Shown: in pieces, positions 49,207 through 60,919 of the stretch
Layout: the number at the start of each line of letters is the position of its first letter
Numbering within the stretch: the first letter of the stretch is position 1
Assembly: GCF_010389155.1 (NCBI RefSeq)
Contig: NC_057765.1
Span: 186,001 to 250,000, forward strand
DNA from: Erigeron canadensis
Lineage: Eukaryota; Streptophyta; Magnoliopsida; Asterales; Asteraceae
Reading direction: 5' to 3'
Length of the DNA: 64,000 nt
Program-made: the position numbers and the translations under genes
Notes under the pieces: model-generated
What the model was told of the DNA's origin: nothing
The model's input: the letters and a program-made list of their open reading frames with translations, nothing else
The model's database searches: none

Positions 49207-49390
49207 ATTCCTCCTGTGGTAACTCCTGTTGTGCTACCTTGTCCGGAAACCTCTACTGCTAATGTAGCTTCTCCCACTTGATTCCCTGATGAAACTGTTA
49301 TATTTGGCCTTTGGCCTTTGAACAATTTTTTTTTTTTTTGTTTCGTTGTTTGGATAATTAATACTTTTTGGTCCTGCATTGTATGCAAGC

Positions 49391-50901
49391 TGATATGTCT
49401 CAATTTATACATATTTCCCTCATGCAATTTGGACGTTTTAGACACGTTTGATAGCCGTTTATACATGTTTTGTGGAGCTTTATGGTATTTTTTAGTGATT
49501 TCAGGTCTAAAACAAGTTTATCACTCACAAATGGTAGAAAACGACTTAGGAAAGGTCCATATGCACTAACGGATAAGTATTGGTGAAGAACGAAGCTGAA
49601 ACGGCAACTCCAGGCCAAACTAGCGGCACTAGCTAGTGTCCTAGCGGTGCTAGTCAGTGAACAAATCCCAGTAGCGGCACGAGAAAACACCCTAGCGGCA
49701 CAAGTTCGTTTGTCCGTCGATCAGAATTGCTCTAAAACACACCTAGCGGCACGACCCGAGGTACTAGCGGCGCGAGATCGAGCTGACATCACCATTTTCT
49801 CTCTCTTGGGGTATAAATACCAACCACAACTCAACCCTAAACCTAATCTTGGACACAAGAGCACACATACTTTGTTTCCAGCCGATTTTCAAGGGTTTTT
49901 CACTACTCCAACATCATTTGAAGACTTGAAGATTAATTTTGGCTATTGTTACTCATTGTAGCTCGATTGTGACATCTATTTGGATTTGTTCTCTATATTT
50001 GGTACATTATGTCTTCCTTTTTTTTTATTTGAATCTTTAGCTCTTTTTACTATGAGTAGCTAAATCTTTATACATCTATGGAGATGAAGTGAAACAATTA
50101 GTCATGGTTGCATAATATTTTGAATTCAAGTTAGTTTTACTTAACATTTTGTCAAGATCTTAATGAAGTGATTTCTTCTACTTAAATTTGTGTTCTTGGT
50201 GATATTTGTGATCTTCGATAGTGGTATTAGTTGAATGCAAGTATTATTTTAGTTGTTTGTCTATGAACAACTTTTGCTAGGTCATGGTATGATAGTAAAG
50301 ATTACAAGTTTAATAGAAATTACTTTGTTAAGTGGATTTAACGGTTGGTGGTACCGCGTTTCTTTCACAAAGATATTGTTATTTAAATAATCAAGTAAAC
50401 TAGTTAGTTCAAGGAATTGTAATAGGGTTGGTGGTACCACTTTTTGCAAGAAATTGAGTTGATTAGGTGATTGAGTAGATTTTACAAACGGAGTGCACGT
50501 CGGTTGTGTTTTTGTCTTGTCACGGTTATTATCACCAACATATATGAATTTTGAGCTTAACCTATATGCAACCTAGACTTTTGTGTAGCGGATTCGACAT
50601 AGATGACTTTTTAATTATTGTTTACACTAAAACCATTTTCGATTAATTCTACGGAATTACTAATTTGCTTTAATTTCCGCAAACTAACTTTTCAAAACGC
50701 AAAGTGACAACTCGGTCACAAACCAAACTTTCTCTTGATTTACATTTCAACAACCTTTAGTACAATTTTCGGTCCTTGTGTTCGATCCTGGTCTTACCAA
50801 TTAACTATATTACATACGAACGGGTACACTGCCCGTAAGTGTGTGGTAATCAGTAAGCGGTAGATCTTGTTATAATTTATTAAACTCGATTTCACACATC
50901 A
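49391..50901 (-). repeat. Athila-type LTR (3' LTR of a minus-strand element)
   Basis: The right boundary is firm: ...TTCACACATCA at 50901, followed by the reversed Athila end signature (minus: CTTGAGGACAAGCAAGG, then TGTGGGG). The left boundary TGATATGTCTC is a proposal. It contains six TAGCGGCAC-like words at 49620-49790 and a TATA-like GGGGTATAAATACC near 49808. It pairs with the LTR remains at 53030-53292 and 57023-57540. Confidence 0.7.
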
Positions 50902-53029
50902 AGTTTTCCCCACACTTAAGCCTTGCTTGTCCTCAAGCAAGTATCCACTTAAACCAACCTCAAAAACTCAAACAAAACAAAATTTCATAAAACAATCGAT
51001 AGTTAAGTGGGAAGTTTCCAACCAAGCGGTGTTGAATACCAAAAGCAAATGCATTTAAAAACTAATGAGCAAAGTTTAAGACGAAATCAGAAAATTTGAC
51101 TAATCTAAATTAAAACCATCTTTCGGTTACAATTAGAATCCTCCCTATGCTTGTGTTCACCTTTTTAACATTTCTATCATTCCAATTTGCCTTAAGCTCG
51201 CTCTTACTAAGCTTATAATCTACTAGCAAGCATCACAATTATTATTGGCAACATAAGCAATATTCCACAATGACTATTGGTATATTCGTCCACTTAAACT
51301 AGGAGTGTTCATCAAACCGTCAAACCGTTAAACCGGACCAGCGCACTTGGATTGGTTTGGTCGGATTGAGTTTCTAAAATTTGGTTCGGCGGTTTAAGTT
51401 TTAAAAACCGGGATCCTTGGTCTGGTCACAGTTTGAGAAAAAAGCAAACCGTCAAAACCGGACCGGACCAGACCAAAAAGTATGTATATATATAAGATTT
51501 CACATATATCTCCAAGTTACCGGAGATATTTAACATTTACATATTTTAATAACATGTGCGATAGATTATGAGATATTTTTGTTCACATATTTTGTCTACT
51601 AGATATTAAGATAAACAAGATATGTTAATAAGCATGTATTTATTTATACAGTGTACTTATTTTTACTTTCATCCTAGTCTATTTTTACTATATCGTTTTA
51701 TTTTTTTAATCTTCATTGCTCCATAACTTTTCCATTAAAAGATGCAAAATGAAGTTGTAAGTATAAAGCACCATCTATTTGCAACTTTTTCAATGGTTTT
51801 ATTAGAATTAAGATTATAGTTATGTGATAAAAGAAAAAGTTATATGGAATATATATATAATTATATGGAGATAAAAAGAAAGAAAAAATAACTCGAAAAC
51901 GTAAAACCGACCAAACCGGACCGGCTTACATGGTTTGGTTTGGTTTGGTCCGATTAGACAACACACTTGGTCTAATTTGGTTTTATATATGTTGAAACCG
52001 GATATGTCGGTTTGGTTTGAAATTTAGTCGAAACCGGACCAAACCGGACCACGAACACCCCTAACTTAAACACTCACGCCATTGGTTTTCCATAAGGTTT
52101 TCATTACGTTATACTTATGAGTCCTTTGACAAAACATACTCCTACGGTCTAGAATTGCAACTCTATCCACACATTAGGTGATCATACGAAAGTGTACTTT
52201 AAGCGTCCGGCCAGCGGTTCGCTACGGATACGTGAGTATCGTTAAGAGACTTACACCAAAACTCAAGGTTGGGTTGCATATCCAAAGGCCATGCTCTAAA
52301 TACTAACACACACGAGAACAAAAAGTTTAATGATTTAACACCCGTGAGTTTCTATGAGACCCGTGTAACGAACTTTCGGACAACTCATCCCAAGTTGGAA
52401 GCTTTAGGTGAGCTAGGTAAACAAAGTCACCCCAAGGACCTACTTGTTCGAATCTCAAAGCCCACATTAGCATTAGACTATTGAAAAATGTTTTGCGCGT
52501 GTTCCCGCATGTGCCACCCATTTGATGCCGAAACACCCCAGACACCCCGATATGAAGACCCAACATAATGACTAGAGCTACAACCTATAACATAAGAATT
52601 AAGGACCGGACATCTAGTGTGCAAACCATATGTTAAGTCAAATTACCACAAGTATATTTAAACACATTTCAAGCACTTTATGCACACAATTTAAAAAATT
52701 CAAATGGAAAACCTTAAGCGGTGCCTACCAATACATCATCTAGTGAAGCTATTATTCACATTTGATTTATCATTAAGGTACAATTTGCAAGCATCCTAGA
52801 TTATATTGAAGTTCGGAACAAACCTATGACCCCGTGGAACGATGAAATGCCACAAGCACTAGGAAAGGAAAGCTAAAGGTAAACAATCTCAAGTTCTATC
52901 CTAAATTAGAAAAATCTTATATTAACTTCATTTTTCGTCTTTGCACAAAACTTGTACCCTCAAAAATTTAAAAACATAACCAAAATGCTAATAAAGGAAG
53001 GAAACTTAAAAAATTTTCATTTTTCTTGC
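50902..53029 (-). mobile_element. Athila internal remnant, non-coding
   Basis: It starts with the polypurine/AGGACAAGC block typical of the Athila 3' side. No gag or pol is recognisable. It is interrupted by a hAT MITE (51300-52063). It passes directly into a left-truncated LTR near 53030, so most of the element was deleted. Confidence 0.6.
51300..52063. mobile_element. hAT-type MITE, 764 bp, with exact 8-bp target duplication
   Basis: Ends are TAGGAGTGTTCATCAAACCG and the mirror of TAGGGGTGTTCGTGGTCCGG. ACTTAAAC flanks both sides (51292-51299, 52064-52071). Rich in ACCGGACC and GGTTTGGT words. Non-coding. Confidence 0.92.
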
Positions 53030-53292
53030 TATATGTTTTAATTCAAAGAGTTGCTTTTCAAGTATCGTTGTGTCGAGATCTTGATGATTTAATTCCTTTT
53101 TATATATTAATATGATATTGGTGGCATGTGTGTTCCTCGGTAGTGGTACTAGTTGGATGCATATGTGATGTTCAAATGGTTATTTGTCTATAAGCAATTA
53201 TCACTAGTACATGGTATGATAGTGAATATCATTTTAATAAAAGGAGTCATTTTGTCAACGTGTTTTATAACGGTTGGTGGTACCACGTTATT

Positions 53293-56200
53293 TGTTGGTG
53301 CATTTTCGGGTGACAACATCATTATAGAAGTTTGTCTTGAATCTATTAAATATGTACTTGTAATAAACGTTAAGTTTTCGCGTATAATAAAGTCAACCTC
53401 GAATTGGTCAACACGTTGACTTGGTCGAGCTCGACCTGGTCAAGCTCGAATTGGTCAACACGTTGACTTGGTCGAGCTTGACCTAGCCTAGTCAAGCTCG
53501 AGTTGGGCTCGGTCCATGAAATTCGAGGTCCGTCAAGTCCATTAAGTTTTAGTATAAATAGAGATTAAACCTTATGTTTAAGGTTAATCTTCTAGTCGTT
53601 TTGTTTTTCATATTTTCGTATTCCAAACATTGTGTGTTACTTGTTATTGCATTTACCGAAGTAATATACGGTTCCAGTTTATTCATATTCGTGTTCGTGT
53701 TGTTGATTGCTTTTGTATAAGAATTTCCGCACTTGTACATTAGATACTTAATCTCGTTAGATCCAGTGGCAAAGGGACTTTCAATTGGTATCAGAGCCAA
53801 CGGAGATATTCTTTTGGTTCGGGATTAAGGTTTTGACAACGATAAAGGTGGTTACATTTGGTTTTTGGTCCAATCAAGCTTCATACGCTTCATTCAAGCT
53901 CAAACAAGTCAAGCCAAGCTCGACCAGGTCGAGCTCGACCCCTCCTAGCTCGACCTCGACCTTATTCCAAGCTCCAAGCTCGACCAAGACCAGTCAAGCT
54001 CGACCAAGACTAGTCAAGCTCGACCAAATTCTAGTCAAGCTCGACCAAGACTAGTCAAACTCGACCTGATTTTGTTTTGACCATAACTTTCAAACCGTAA
54101 CTTCGTTTTTGACGATTCAAGCGGCCACGAATTCGTAAATGAGTCTACTTTCCAATGGTTATTGAAACATCACTTGACCTGGACCTCGACTTCCTACTAG
54201 CTCGACTAGGTCGAGCTCGACCTCGACCTCCTACTAGCTCGACCAACCTTCTGATATTTTGTGTTCGAAGGTTCGTGCACTATTTATATACGTATCTTTT
54301 GTTCGACTAATATACGTTTTAGAATTTGCAATCTTGATTATGTTTAGGTTCTGAACTTGTCTAAATATTGAACTTGTAAACTCTTTTGAGTTAAGGTTTG
54401 ATATCTATTAATCGAGTTTTGGACTTGTAAACTTGATCAACTTTGGATTCCAATTTATCACTTTTCGAATTGTCAATAACTTGTAAATTTGATTTAGTTT
54501 TGGTCTAAGCTTGTTGGAATATTGAACTTGTAAACTCTTTGAGTTTTGGTTCGAATTCTGTAATAAAGCAATAGACTTGAAAACTTGATCAACTTTAGGT
54601 TCTAAATTTAGACAGCTCGAATCAATGATGGCTAGAGTTCTATCCTTTATAGAAGATTCTGAGAAATCTTAGAAGGAATTCAAGACCAGGCCAAAAAAGT
54701 TGTTCTAGCAAGGAGCTCTGGGTTATCTCTTGATTGTATATGTGAACAATTGTGTCACCATGTTGTTATGACAATGAGCTATTGTGTTATCTCTAGATTG
54801 CATATGTGAACAACTATGGGATTAAGATGAGAATGGGAGAATTGTTATAACAAAAAACAAACATATAGGTTGTTTTAAGAATTTTGAAGGGAAAAGGGGG
54901 GCATAAAATTTAAAGCTTCCATGTTTTCTATGCAAAATTCTTGGATGTTCGTAGCAATGAAGATCATGGTGTTTCGACAGGGTTTAGTCATGGTATCTTT
55001 TTGGTTTTGAATCTGTGTGACATGTGTCCGACCTAGTTTTTGGATCAAAGGCGCCTGATTTAAGATTAGGTGACTCAAATGAATCAGATGAAGATTGAAG
55101 ACCGTGATTGAAAATCAGAGTAAACTGTTCATGATCTTTGCTTAACATGTGTTTGGGATTTTGTCGAAAAGCTTTTGTGATAAAGTTAATCATTTGTAGC
55201 CGAGTAATTGAAAATCAAACCTTTATTTAATGCCAATGATGTAGAGATGATTAATCCAGTGACTAGTGAAGAGGTTGCAGATTAAGTGATTCTATATGTA
55301 TTTTGAAGATGCTTACCCTGAGGGGGAGATTTGATATGAAAGACTTTAGGTGATTGGTGGATTCATGAAGATACAAGACAAAGTCAGACACTATTGGTTG
55401 AAGACATGGATCTTGTGAGTGCTGCATATCTGAAATTCAAGTTACAGAATTTCTTATCATTGTGAGAGCTGATTAAATTCGATTCTGATTGTTGGAGATT
55501 CAACTTCTTTAACATATGTCGGTTAAGCTTGAAGATTAAAATAGATTGAGCGATGTTATTTTGCATAATATTTGGAGTGATGATATCCGAATTGCATGAG
55601 GAGGCAATGATGTCTGTATTACTTTGAAGTGATGATGTTTGGCGTGATAATATTGCTTGGAGCTTAATTTGGATGTTATTGTTCAAGGGGAGAATTACAA
55701 TCTGAGTATTGGATTTGTTAATTGTCATTAGGATATAGAGATTTTGCAGTTTGAAGATCAGTGTGCAGCGCATAAAGATCAAGTCTTACCAAAAGAAGAC
55801 ATAATATTATTAGTTAACGAAAATTTGTTGATTGCAGATTTTTTAACTAATGATTGTCATAAGTGATAACAATAGTCAAGGAGTGCTTGATTGGGCATTT
55901 CTGTTACTATTTCCATGCATTACAAGTGAAGGCTTTGAAGATCGATGAAAACTTCTAAATGCTGATGTCAAGGGGGAGTTTGTTGGTGCATTTCCGGGTA
56001 ACAACATCATTATAGAAGTTTGTCTTGAGTCTATTAAATATGTACTTGTAATAAACGTTACGTTTTCGCGTATAATAAAGTCAACCTCGAATTGGTCAAC
56101 ACGTTGACTTGGTCGAGCTCGACCTGATCAAGCTCGAATTGGTCAACACGTTGACTTGGTCGAGCTCGACCTAGTCAAGCTCGAGTTGGGATCGGTCCAT

Positions 56201-57022
56201 GAAATTCGAGGTCCGTCAAGTCCATTAAGTTTTAGTATAAATAGAGATTAAACCTTACGTTTAAGGTTAATCTTCTAGTCGTTTTGTTTTTCATATTTTC
56301 GTATTCCGAACCTGGTGTGTTACTTGTAATTGCATTTACCGAAGTAATATACAGTTCCAGTTCATTCATGTTCGTGTTCATGTTGTTGATTGCTTTTGTA
56401 TAAGAATTTCCGCACTTGTACATTAGATACTTAATCTCGTTAGATCAGGTGGCAAAGGGACTTTCAATTGAAGACTTTGAAGATCGATGAAAACTTCTAA
56501 ATGCTATTGTCAAGGGGGAGTCTGTTGGTATATTTCCGGGTGACAACATTATTATAGAAGTTTGTCTTAAGTCTATTGAATATGTACTTGTAATAAATGT
56601 TAAGTTTTCGCGTATAATAAAGTCAACCTCGACTTTGACCAGTCAACCTCAACCTTTGACCAGTCAACCTTGACCGTTGACCAAGTCAAGCTCGACCTTT
56701 GACCAGGTGGAGCTCGTGTGATGTCCAAGATGGGCTTCGGTCCATGAAATTCTAGGTCCGTTTAAGTCCATTAGTTTTAGTATAAGTAGAAGATTAATCC
56801 TTTTGTTTGAAAAGAATCTTCTAGCTTTTGTTTCTTTCGTATTCTCGCGTTTAGGAACTTGGTATTTACTTTTAATTGCATTTACTGAAGTAATATACGG
56901 TTCCAGTTTATTCATATTCGTGTTCGTGTTCATATATTGTGTTGATTGCTAGTGTATAATATTTTCCGCACTTATACATTGGATACTTAATCTCGTTAGA
57001 TCCGGTGGCAAAGGGACTTACA
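53293..57022 (+). mobile_element. Copia-type dimer: LTR-interior-LTR-remnant-LTR
   Basis: LTRs: 53293-53783, 55981-56466 and 56523-57022, all starting TGTTGGT and ending with AAAGGGACTT followed by TCA or ACA. The primer site ATTGGTATCAGAGCC follows the first LTR, and polypurine AAGGGGGAGT precedes the second and third. The first interior (53784-55980) has no recognisable protein; the second is only 56 bp. Flanks TTATT/TTATC differ by one base. TATA-like TATAAATAGAG lies in the LTR (about 53553). Non-autonomous. Confidence 0.88.
53890..54245. repeat. Minisatellite of AGTCAAGCTCGACCAAGACT-type units
   Basis: Repeated CAAGCTCGACC and GGTCGAGCTCGACC words, most regular at 53985-54065. The same words recur in the LTRs at 53420-53520, 56090-56190 and, diverged, 56630-56720. 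Confidence 0.85.
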
Positions 57023-57540
57023 TTATCTTCACATAGGCACGATTGTTAATTCGATAGTCAAACAAACTAATAGTTGGTAAGGTTGTCTAGGCATTGGTGG
57101 TACCGGCTTGGGTAATTTAACTAGCAACTTAGGTGATCAGGTAACTTGCTCACGGTTGGTGGTACCACGTGAGCACCTTAATCCTTTTACGATTATCTTT
57201 TCAACTCAAATGAATTTGGTCTTAATTGAGTGCAATCATGTTTGAAGTTTAGTGAATTCAAGGTGGATGATCTTTATTAATATTGTCTGAAACTTTTCTT
57301 TACTTTTATGTGTTTTGTCTTTTAATTTATTTTAATTTAAATGTCAAAGTGAGACTTGAAGCAACACCCTGTTTTCCAAACCATTTTACCAAACAGCTAG
57401 TTCAAACCAATCCCTGAGAACGAACACGGACTTACCTCTTAACTATATTGCAAACGAACGGGTCTACTGCCCGATAGTGTGTAGTAGTGAGTTTTTCGGT
57501 ATTTCTACTTTATAATTTTTGAACTCGATTTAGCACATCA

Positions 57541-59070
57541 ATTTCCCTTGGGGTTTTGGTGAGTTCTGGAAGGGTTTGCCTTTCCCTGGGTTTGTCATCC
57601 TTGCCATACGGAGAGTACTTGACTCAGCTTTCCTTATTGTTAAAGGAACTTTGCTTTCTTTTACCTCCAAAGGATTCCCCATCTTGTATTGGTCCTCCGA
57701 TGCTATTAGCAGCAGTATCCCTAGCGTCTAGCCATGCATACGCTTTGGCTTTTGTGTCATTGAAGGTCTCCGGGAGTTTTTCTACTAGGTGTTCGATAAG
57801 GGCTCTACTTCGGCATCCATGGATTAAGCTCGATATCCTCTGGAATTCTGGAAGGGTAGGTATCTCTTGAGTTTCATTAGTGTACCTGCTTATGAAAGCT
57901 CTGGTACCTTCCTCTGTGCCTTGCTTGATATTATGAGACTCAATATGGGTCTTTTGTGTTTCATCTGCTGGCTAAAGTGCGCTCGGGATTTTTCTTTTAA
58001 GTCTGTGAATCCAGTTATTGATCCCTTCGAGAGGTTGTTGAACCATTCCCTAGCATCGCTCTTGAGTACCCAACTGAAGGCTCTACAGGCTACCGGGTTA
58101 TTCCATTGTTGCATACATGTTGCTCCTCTGAATAATTGTAGAAAATCATCGGGATCAATCTTCCCTTCGTACGTCCCTCGGTGGGATGGACACTTCATAT
58201 TCTTAGGTAACAGGTACTTTTGTATCCACTTAACTAAGGGTGAGGCATTAGACCCATCTTCGAGGGGAAATAGCTGGTCTTGATTAACATTTAATCCTTC
58301 GGTGTTGAGAGTTGTTGATGGGGTGGCATTGGCTCCCCAAGGATATCCTCCATAGTATGGATACCATGGAGAATACATTAGTTGAAGTCCCATGGCAGCA
58401 GTCGTCTGCGTAGGCTGGGGCTCAGGGAACTGAGGTTGGGTCATTGGGTAGCTTTGAGGGTGTCCCGAAGGTCTTGGTCCCTTGGAGGCATCGGAGGCGG
58501 CATTCCCCAATGCAAATAATAATCGTACGGATAGGGAATTCCTTAAGGGGTTGTTATTGTCGAATCCGTGACAATTGGGGCTCCAGGAATATTGCTAGTT
58601 CTTGCTCTAGGCCTAGGGACCCTTGTCAACTAGGGGAAAGTAAAGACCACATTCTCCGCGAATTCGGAAGCCCTTGAGCTTCGGACATTACGTGCGTGAT
58701 TACCAGTTGCTCTTCCATCTTGGTCTTCTACCTCCCACTCTTCGTCTGTCTCATTTTCAAAGTTTAACGTTCTTCCTACCCCTCATTGTCTGTTAATATA
58801 CCTCAAGGCTTCGTCAAGCAGTGCTCTATTCCCTAAGAGTTGCTCTTCGTTTATTGGCTCTTCCTGCCTCGAAGATTCTGCCTTGTTGTTCCGCCTTTGA
58901 TATTGCATAGAGGGTTCGGGGCGATTGAGATTAAACGGCGATTGAGAAATTGCTGTAAATTCAGGTTGGCTCTGAATTCCATCTGCCAGTGTGCTGAACG
59001 ATGGGGATGAGATTCCAACCCCCTGGGAGGCGGCTGCTCCGATCTGGGTTTCTTGGCCTGCGGTCGACAT
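57541..59070 (-). pseudogene. Tat element B gag
   Basis: It starts MSTAGQETQIGAAASQGVGI at 59070. After a stop at 58783 and a shifted stretch it reaches the retrotransposon gag core: LPKNMKCPSHRGTYEGKI, DPDDFLQLFRGATCMQQWN and ACRAFSWVLKSDAREWFNNL. Near 57900 the frame shifts to STRAFISRYTNETQEIPTLP and ETFNDTKAKAYAWLDAR. It is cut off at 57541 by the Athila LTR, so the zinc knuckle and all of pol are missing. Confidence 0.88.
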
Positions 59071-59142
59071 AGTTTTAGTGAATCAGTGAAGTGGTTTAAT
59101 GGTAGGTTTTTCTTGTTGATTGGTCCCACGGATGGTACCAAG

Positions 59143-59622
59143 TGATTGTGCACCAAACCACGTCGATAGGCTTTATGATTCGAAGGTAAGACCCTAAACG
59201 GTTTTTAGGCTTTGTTGGCGATTCCACGAAGGTAGGAATGGTGTTCCTTTACGCCAACGAAGGTGTATGAAGGTGATGGTGGGATGATATTCGACTTTAG
59301 GGATTTGGTACGATCATTGATCGTGTGTGTGTAGGGTTTATTCGGTGTTATTCCGAATATGTGATGATGTCGAATGTGAAGGTTAGGGTTTTCCTAGTCC
59401 TTCTTCGATACAAACTTTTGTTGTCGTATTTATCCGATCTAGTTTCCTTATGAGGATATCCTAGAATATTACGGACTAGGCAAGAGATTGTATTTATCTC
59501 TGGAAAGGATTTATATTAATCCTTTTGTCTTTTGCCTATTTAAGCATCTTCGTGCTTATACCTTCATAAGGATGTTTCGTATTGATGTCCTTCGTATAGT
59601 GATTCGAAGGGGTACATCGTCA
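59143..59622 (-). repeat. 5' LTR of Tat element B (480 bp)
   Basis: It matches the LTR at 41397-41911 except for substitutions and a 42-bp deletion that removes the TATA-containing hairpin. Followed by target duplication AACAA. Confidence 0.92.
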
Positions 59623-59627
59623 AACAA

Positions 59628-60187
59628 GAAAGAAGTTTAGTAGTTATAAGATAAAAGAAGTGAGTTTGGGCAATAGGCTTGGTGATCAACCATTTGTAAA
59701 GTCTTTGACCTTGGGGTATTATACCTGGGGTCAAGTCTCACTTCCTATATTTGTGGGTTAGATTATTGGGGGTTTCAAAAAACCTAAGATACTCAGTTGT
59801 ATGCGTGTTGTTTAGGTATATGATAATTAAATTGATAATTTGTCGTTTAAAAAAAAGCTAGTTCGATACTTTTAAACTAAAAGAAATTAGAGAGTGTTTG
59901 AGATTACGCCTTGAACTGATTATTTGATTATTATGTTGGTAATACACAAATAATCTAAAAAGTGTTTGGGTGAAAAAATGATTATTTGCGATGAAAACGC
60001 AGTTCTGGAGAAGCATGTACATACATCCTTTTTCAAAACGTAGTTTTGTAAACGAAAAATCTATTTTGAAAACACAAAATCTGTTTTGTATGCACAACCC
60101 CAAACAACGATGGTTGCATATCTATATAAGTACTAAATGAGTGTGTAAATATTTGCTTGTTAATTATTTCTAACTCTAGCATGTTTT
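59628..60187. other. Intergenic, no gene seen
   Basis: AT-rich sequence; no supported feature. Confidence 0.5.
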
Positions 60188-60535
60188 TGTTGGATTAGGT
60201 GTCTAAGCCATAACTGTAATTGATGGAAGCAAAGTCCTTTTGGGTTGTCCTCGAGGCTCAAAATGAATAGAAGTGATCGATAAAGGAGAATAAAATTTCC
60301 CTTGGGAAGTTTGTCCCGCATCGGTGGGATAAGAGAACTATGGAGGCTATCCAAGGCTATATATAGGGCCTTAGAGATTCATTCTTTTTGAACATTCTTA
60401 GCTTGAGTATTCGCCTCCTTCTTTCTCCTCTTGGAAGAACTCTTCTATAGTTCATCCACACTTAGTTATTATTATTTTTTTAGTCGCCGGGTGTGATTCC
60501 ATTAGAGACACGACATTTGTGGTGCTTGTTTCCAA
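60188..60535 (+). promoter_or_regulatory. Repeat-like block with USE and TATA at Pol II snRNA spacing; possible solo LTR
   Basis: GTCCCGCATCG (60313-60323) differs by one base from the plant snRNA upstream element. After 34 bp comes TATATATA (60358-60365). The block opens TGTTGGATTAGGTG, as an LTR might, but no partner LTR, primer site or duplication is seen. No known U-snRNA follows the TATA box. Confidence 0.4.
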
Positions 60536-60919
60536 GATATTTGGAGGGATAATTTTAGGGGATGCTTGGTTAGATGTATTTGGGGATGGAAAATGGGAAA
60601 GGTAATCAATAACAATGCTTGGTTAGATAAAAATGGGTTAATCAATAATAAAAGTGGGTAATGGCACATTATAGAGAAATTTGGGGAGATTGGTTATCAA
60701 TACCCCATTTTTCCTGCCGTATTAAACTATTAATCATCGACGATCTTCTTTATATTACTCGTATCTCTTTTCCTCTCTTTTGCTTCCTCATCAACAAAAT
60801 ATTCAGGAAGATACAAACTATAATGATAAACTGTATTATTATTATTATTATATATATATATAACAACATATCAACATTGAGGTTATTGGGTCTCTTCTTT
60901 CTCGATTCTTAATATATAT

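Larger units (their letters stand above)
53030..57540 (-). repeat. Second Athila LTR, left-truncated and split by a Copia
   Basis: 53030-53292 and 57023-57540 align with the LTR at 49391-50901 (shared GGTTGGTGGTACCACG, GAACGGGT, CTCGATTT and CACATCA). The Copia 53293-57022 sits between the halves. The right end CACATCA at 57540 meets the Tat gag directly. Confidence 0.75.
41397..59622 (-). mobile_element. Tat-lineage Gypsy element B, 18.2 kb including nested insertions
   Basis: The two LTRs (41397-41911 and 59143-59622) start TGATTGTGCACC and end GTACATCGTCA. The outer flanks are an exact duplication AACAA (41392-41396, 59623-59627). A polypurine tract (minus AGGGGGGCT) abuts the left LTR, and a primer binding site (minus TGGTACCATCCGTGGG) abuts the right LTR. 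gag is on the minus strand next to the right LTR. An antisense ORF set lies next to the left LTR, a known Tat arrangement. The pol of this element was not found; the middle is occupied by other elements. Confidence 0.9.

Noticed and set aside
49647..49961. 104-residue plus-strand ORF
   Set aside because: It lies inside the Athila LTR across the TAGCGGCAC repeats and the TATA-like region.
49391..57540. Target-site duplication for the Athila element
   Set aside because: The right flank (ATTTC) has no match at the proposed left border, so the left border or the element integrity is uncertain.
60366..60460. U-snRNA gene downstream of the USE/TATA pair
   Set aside because: The sequence after the TATA box does not start like U1, U2, U4 or U5 RNA.
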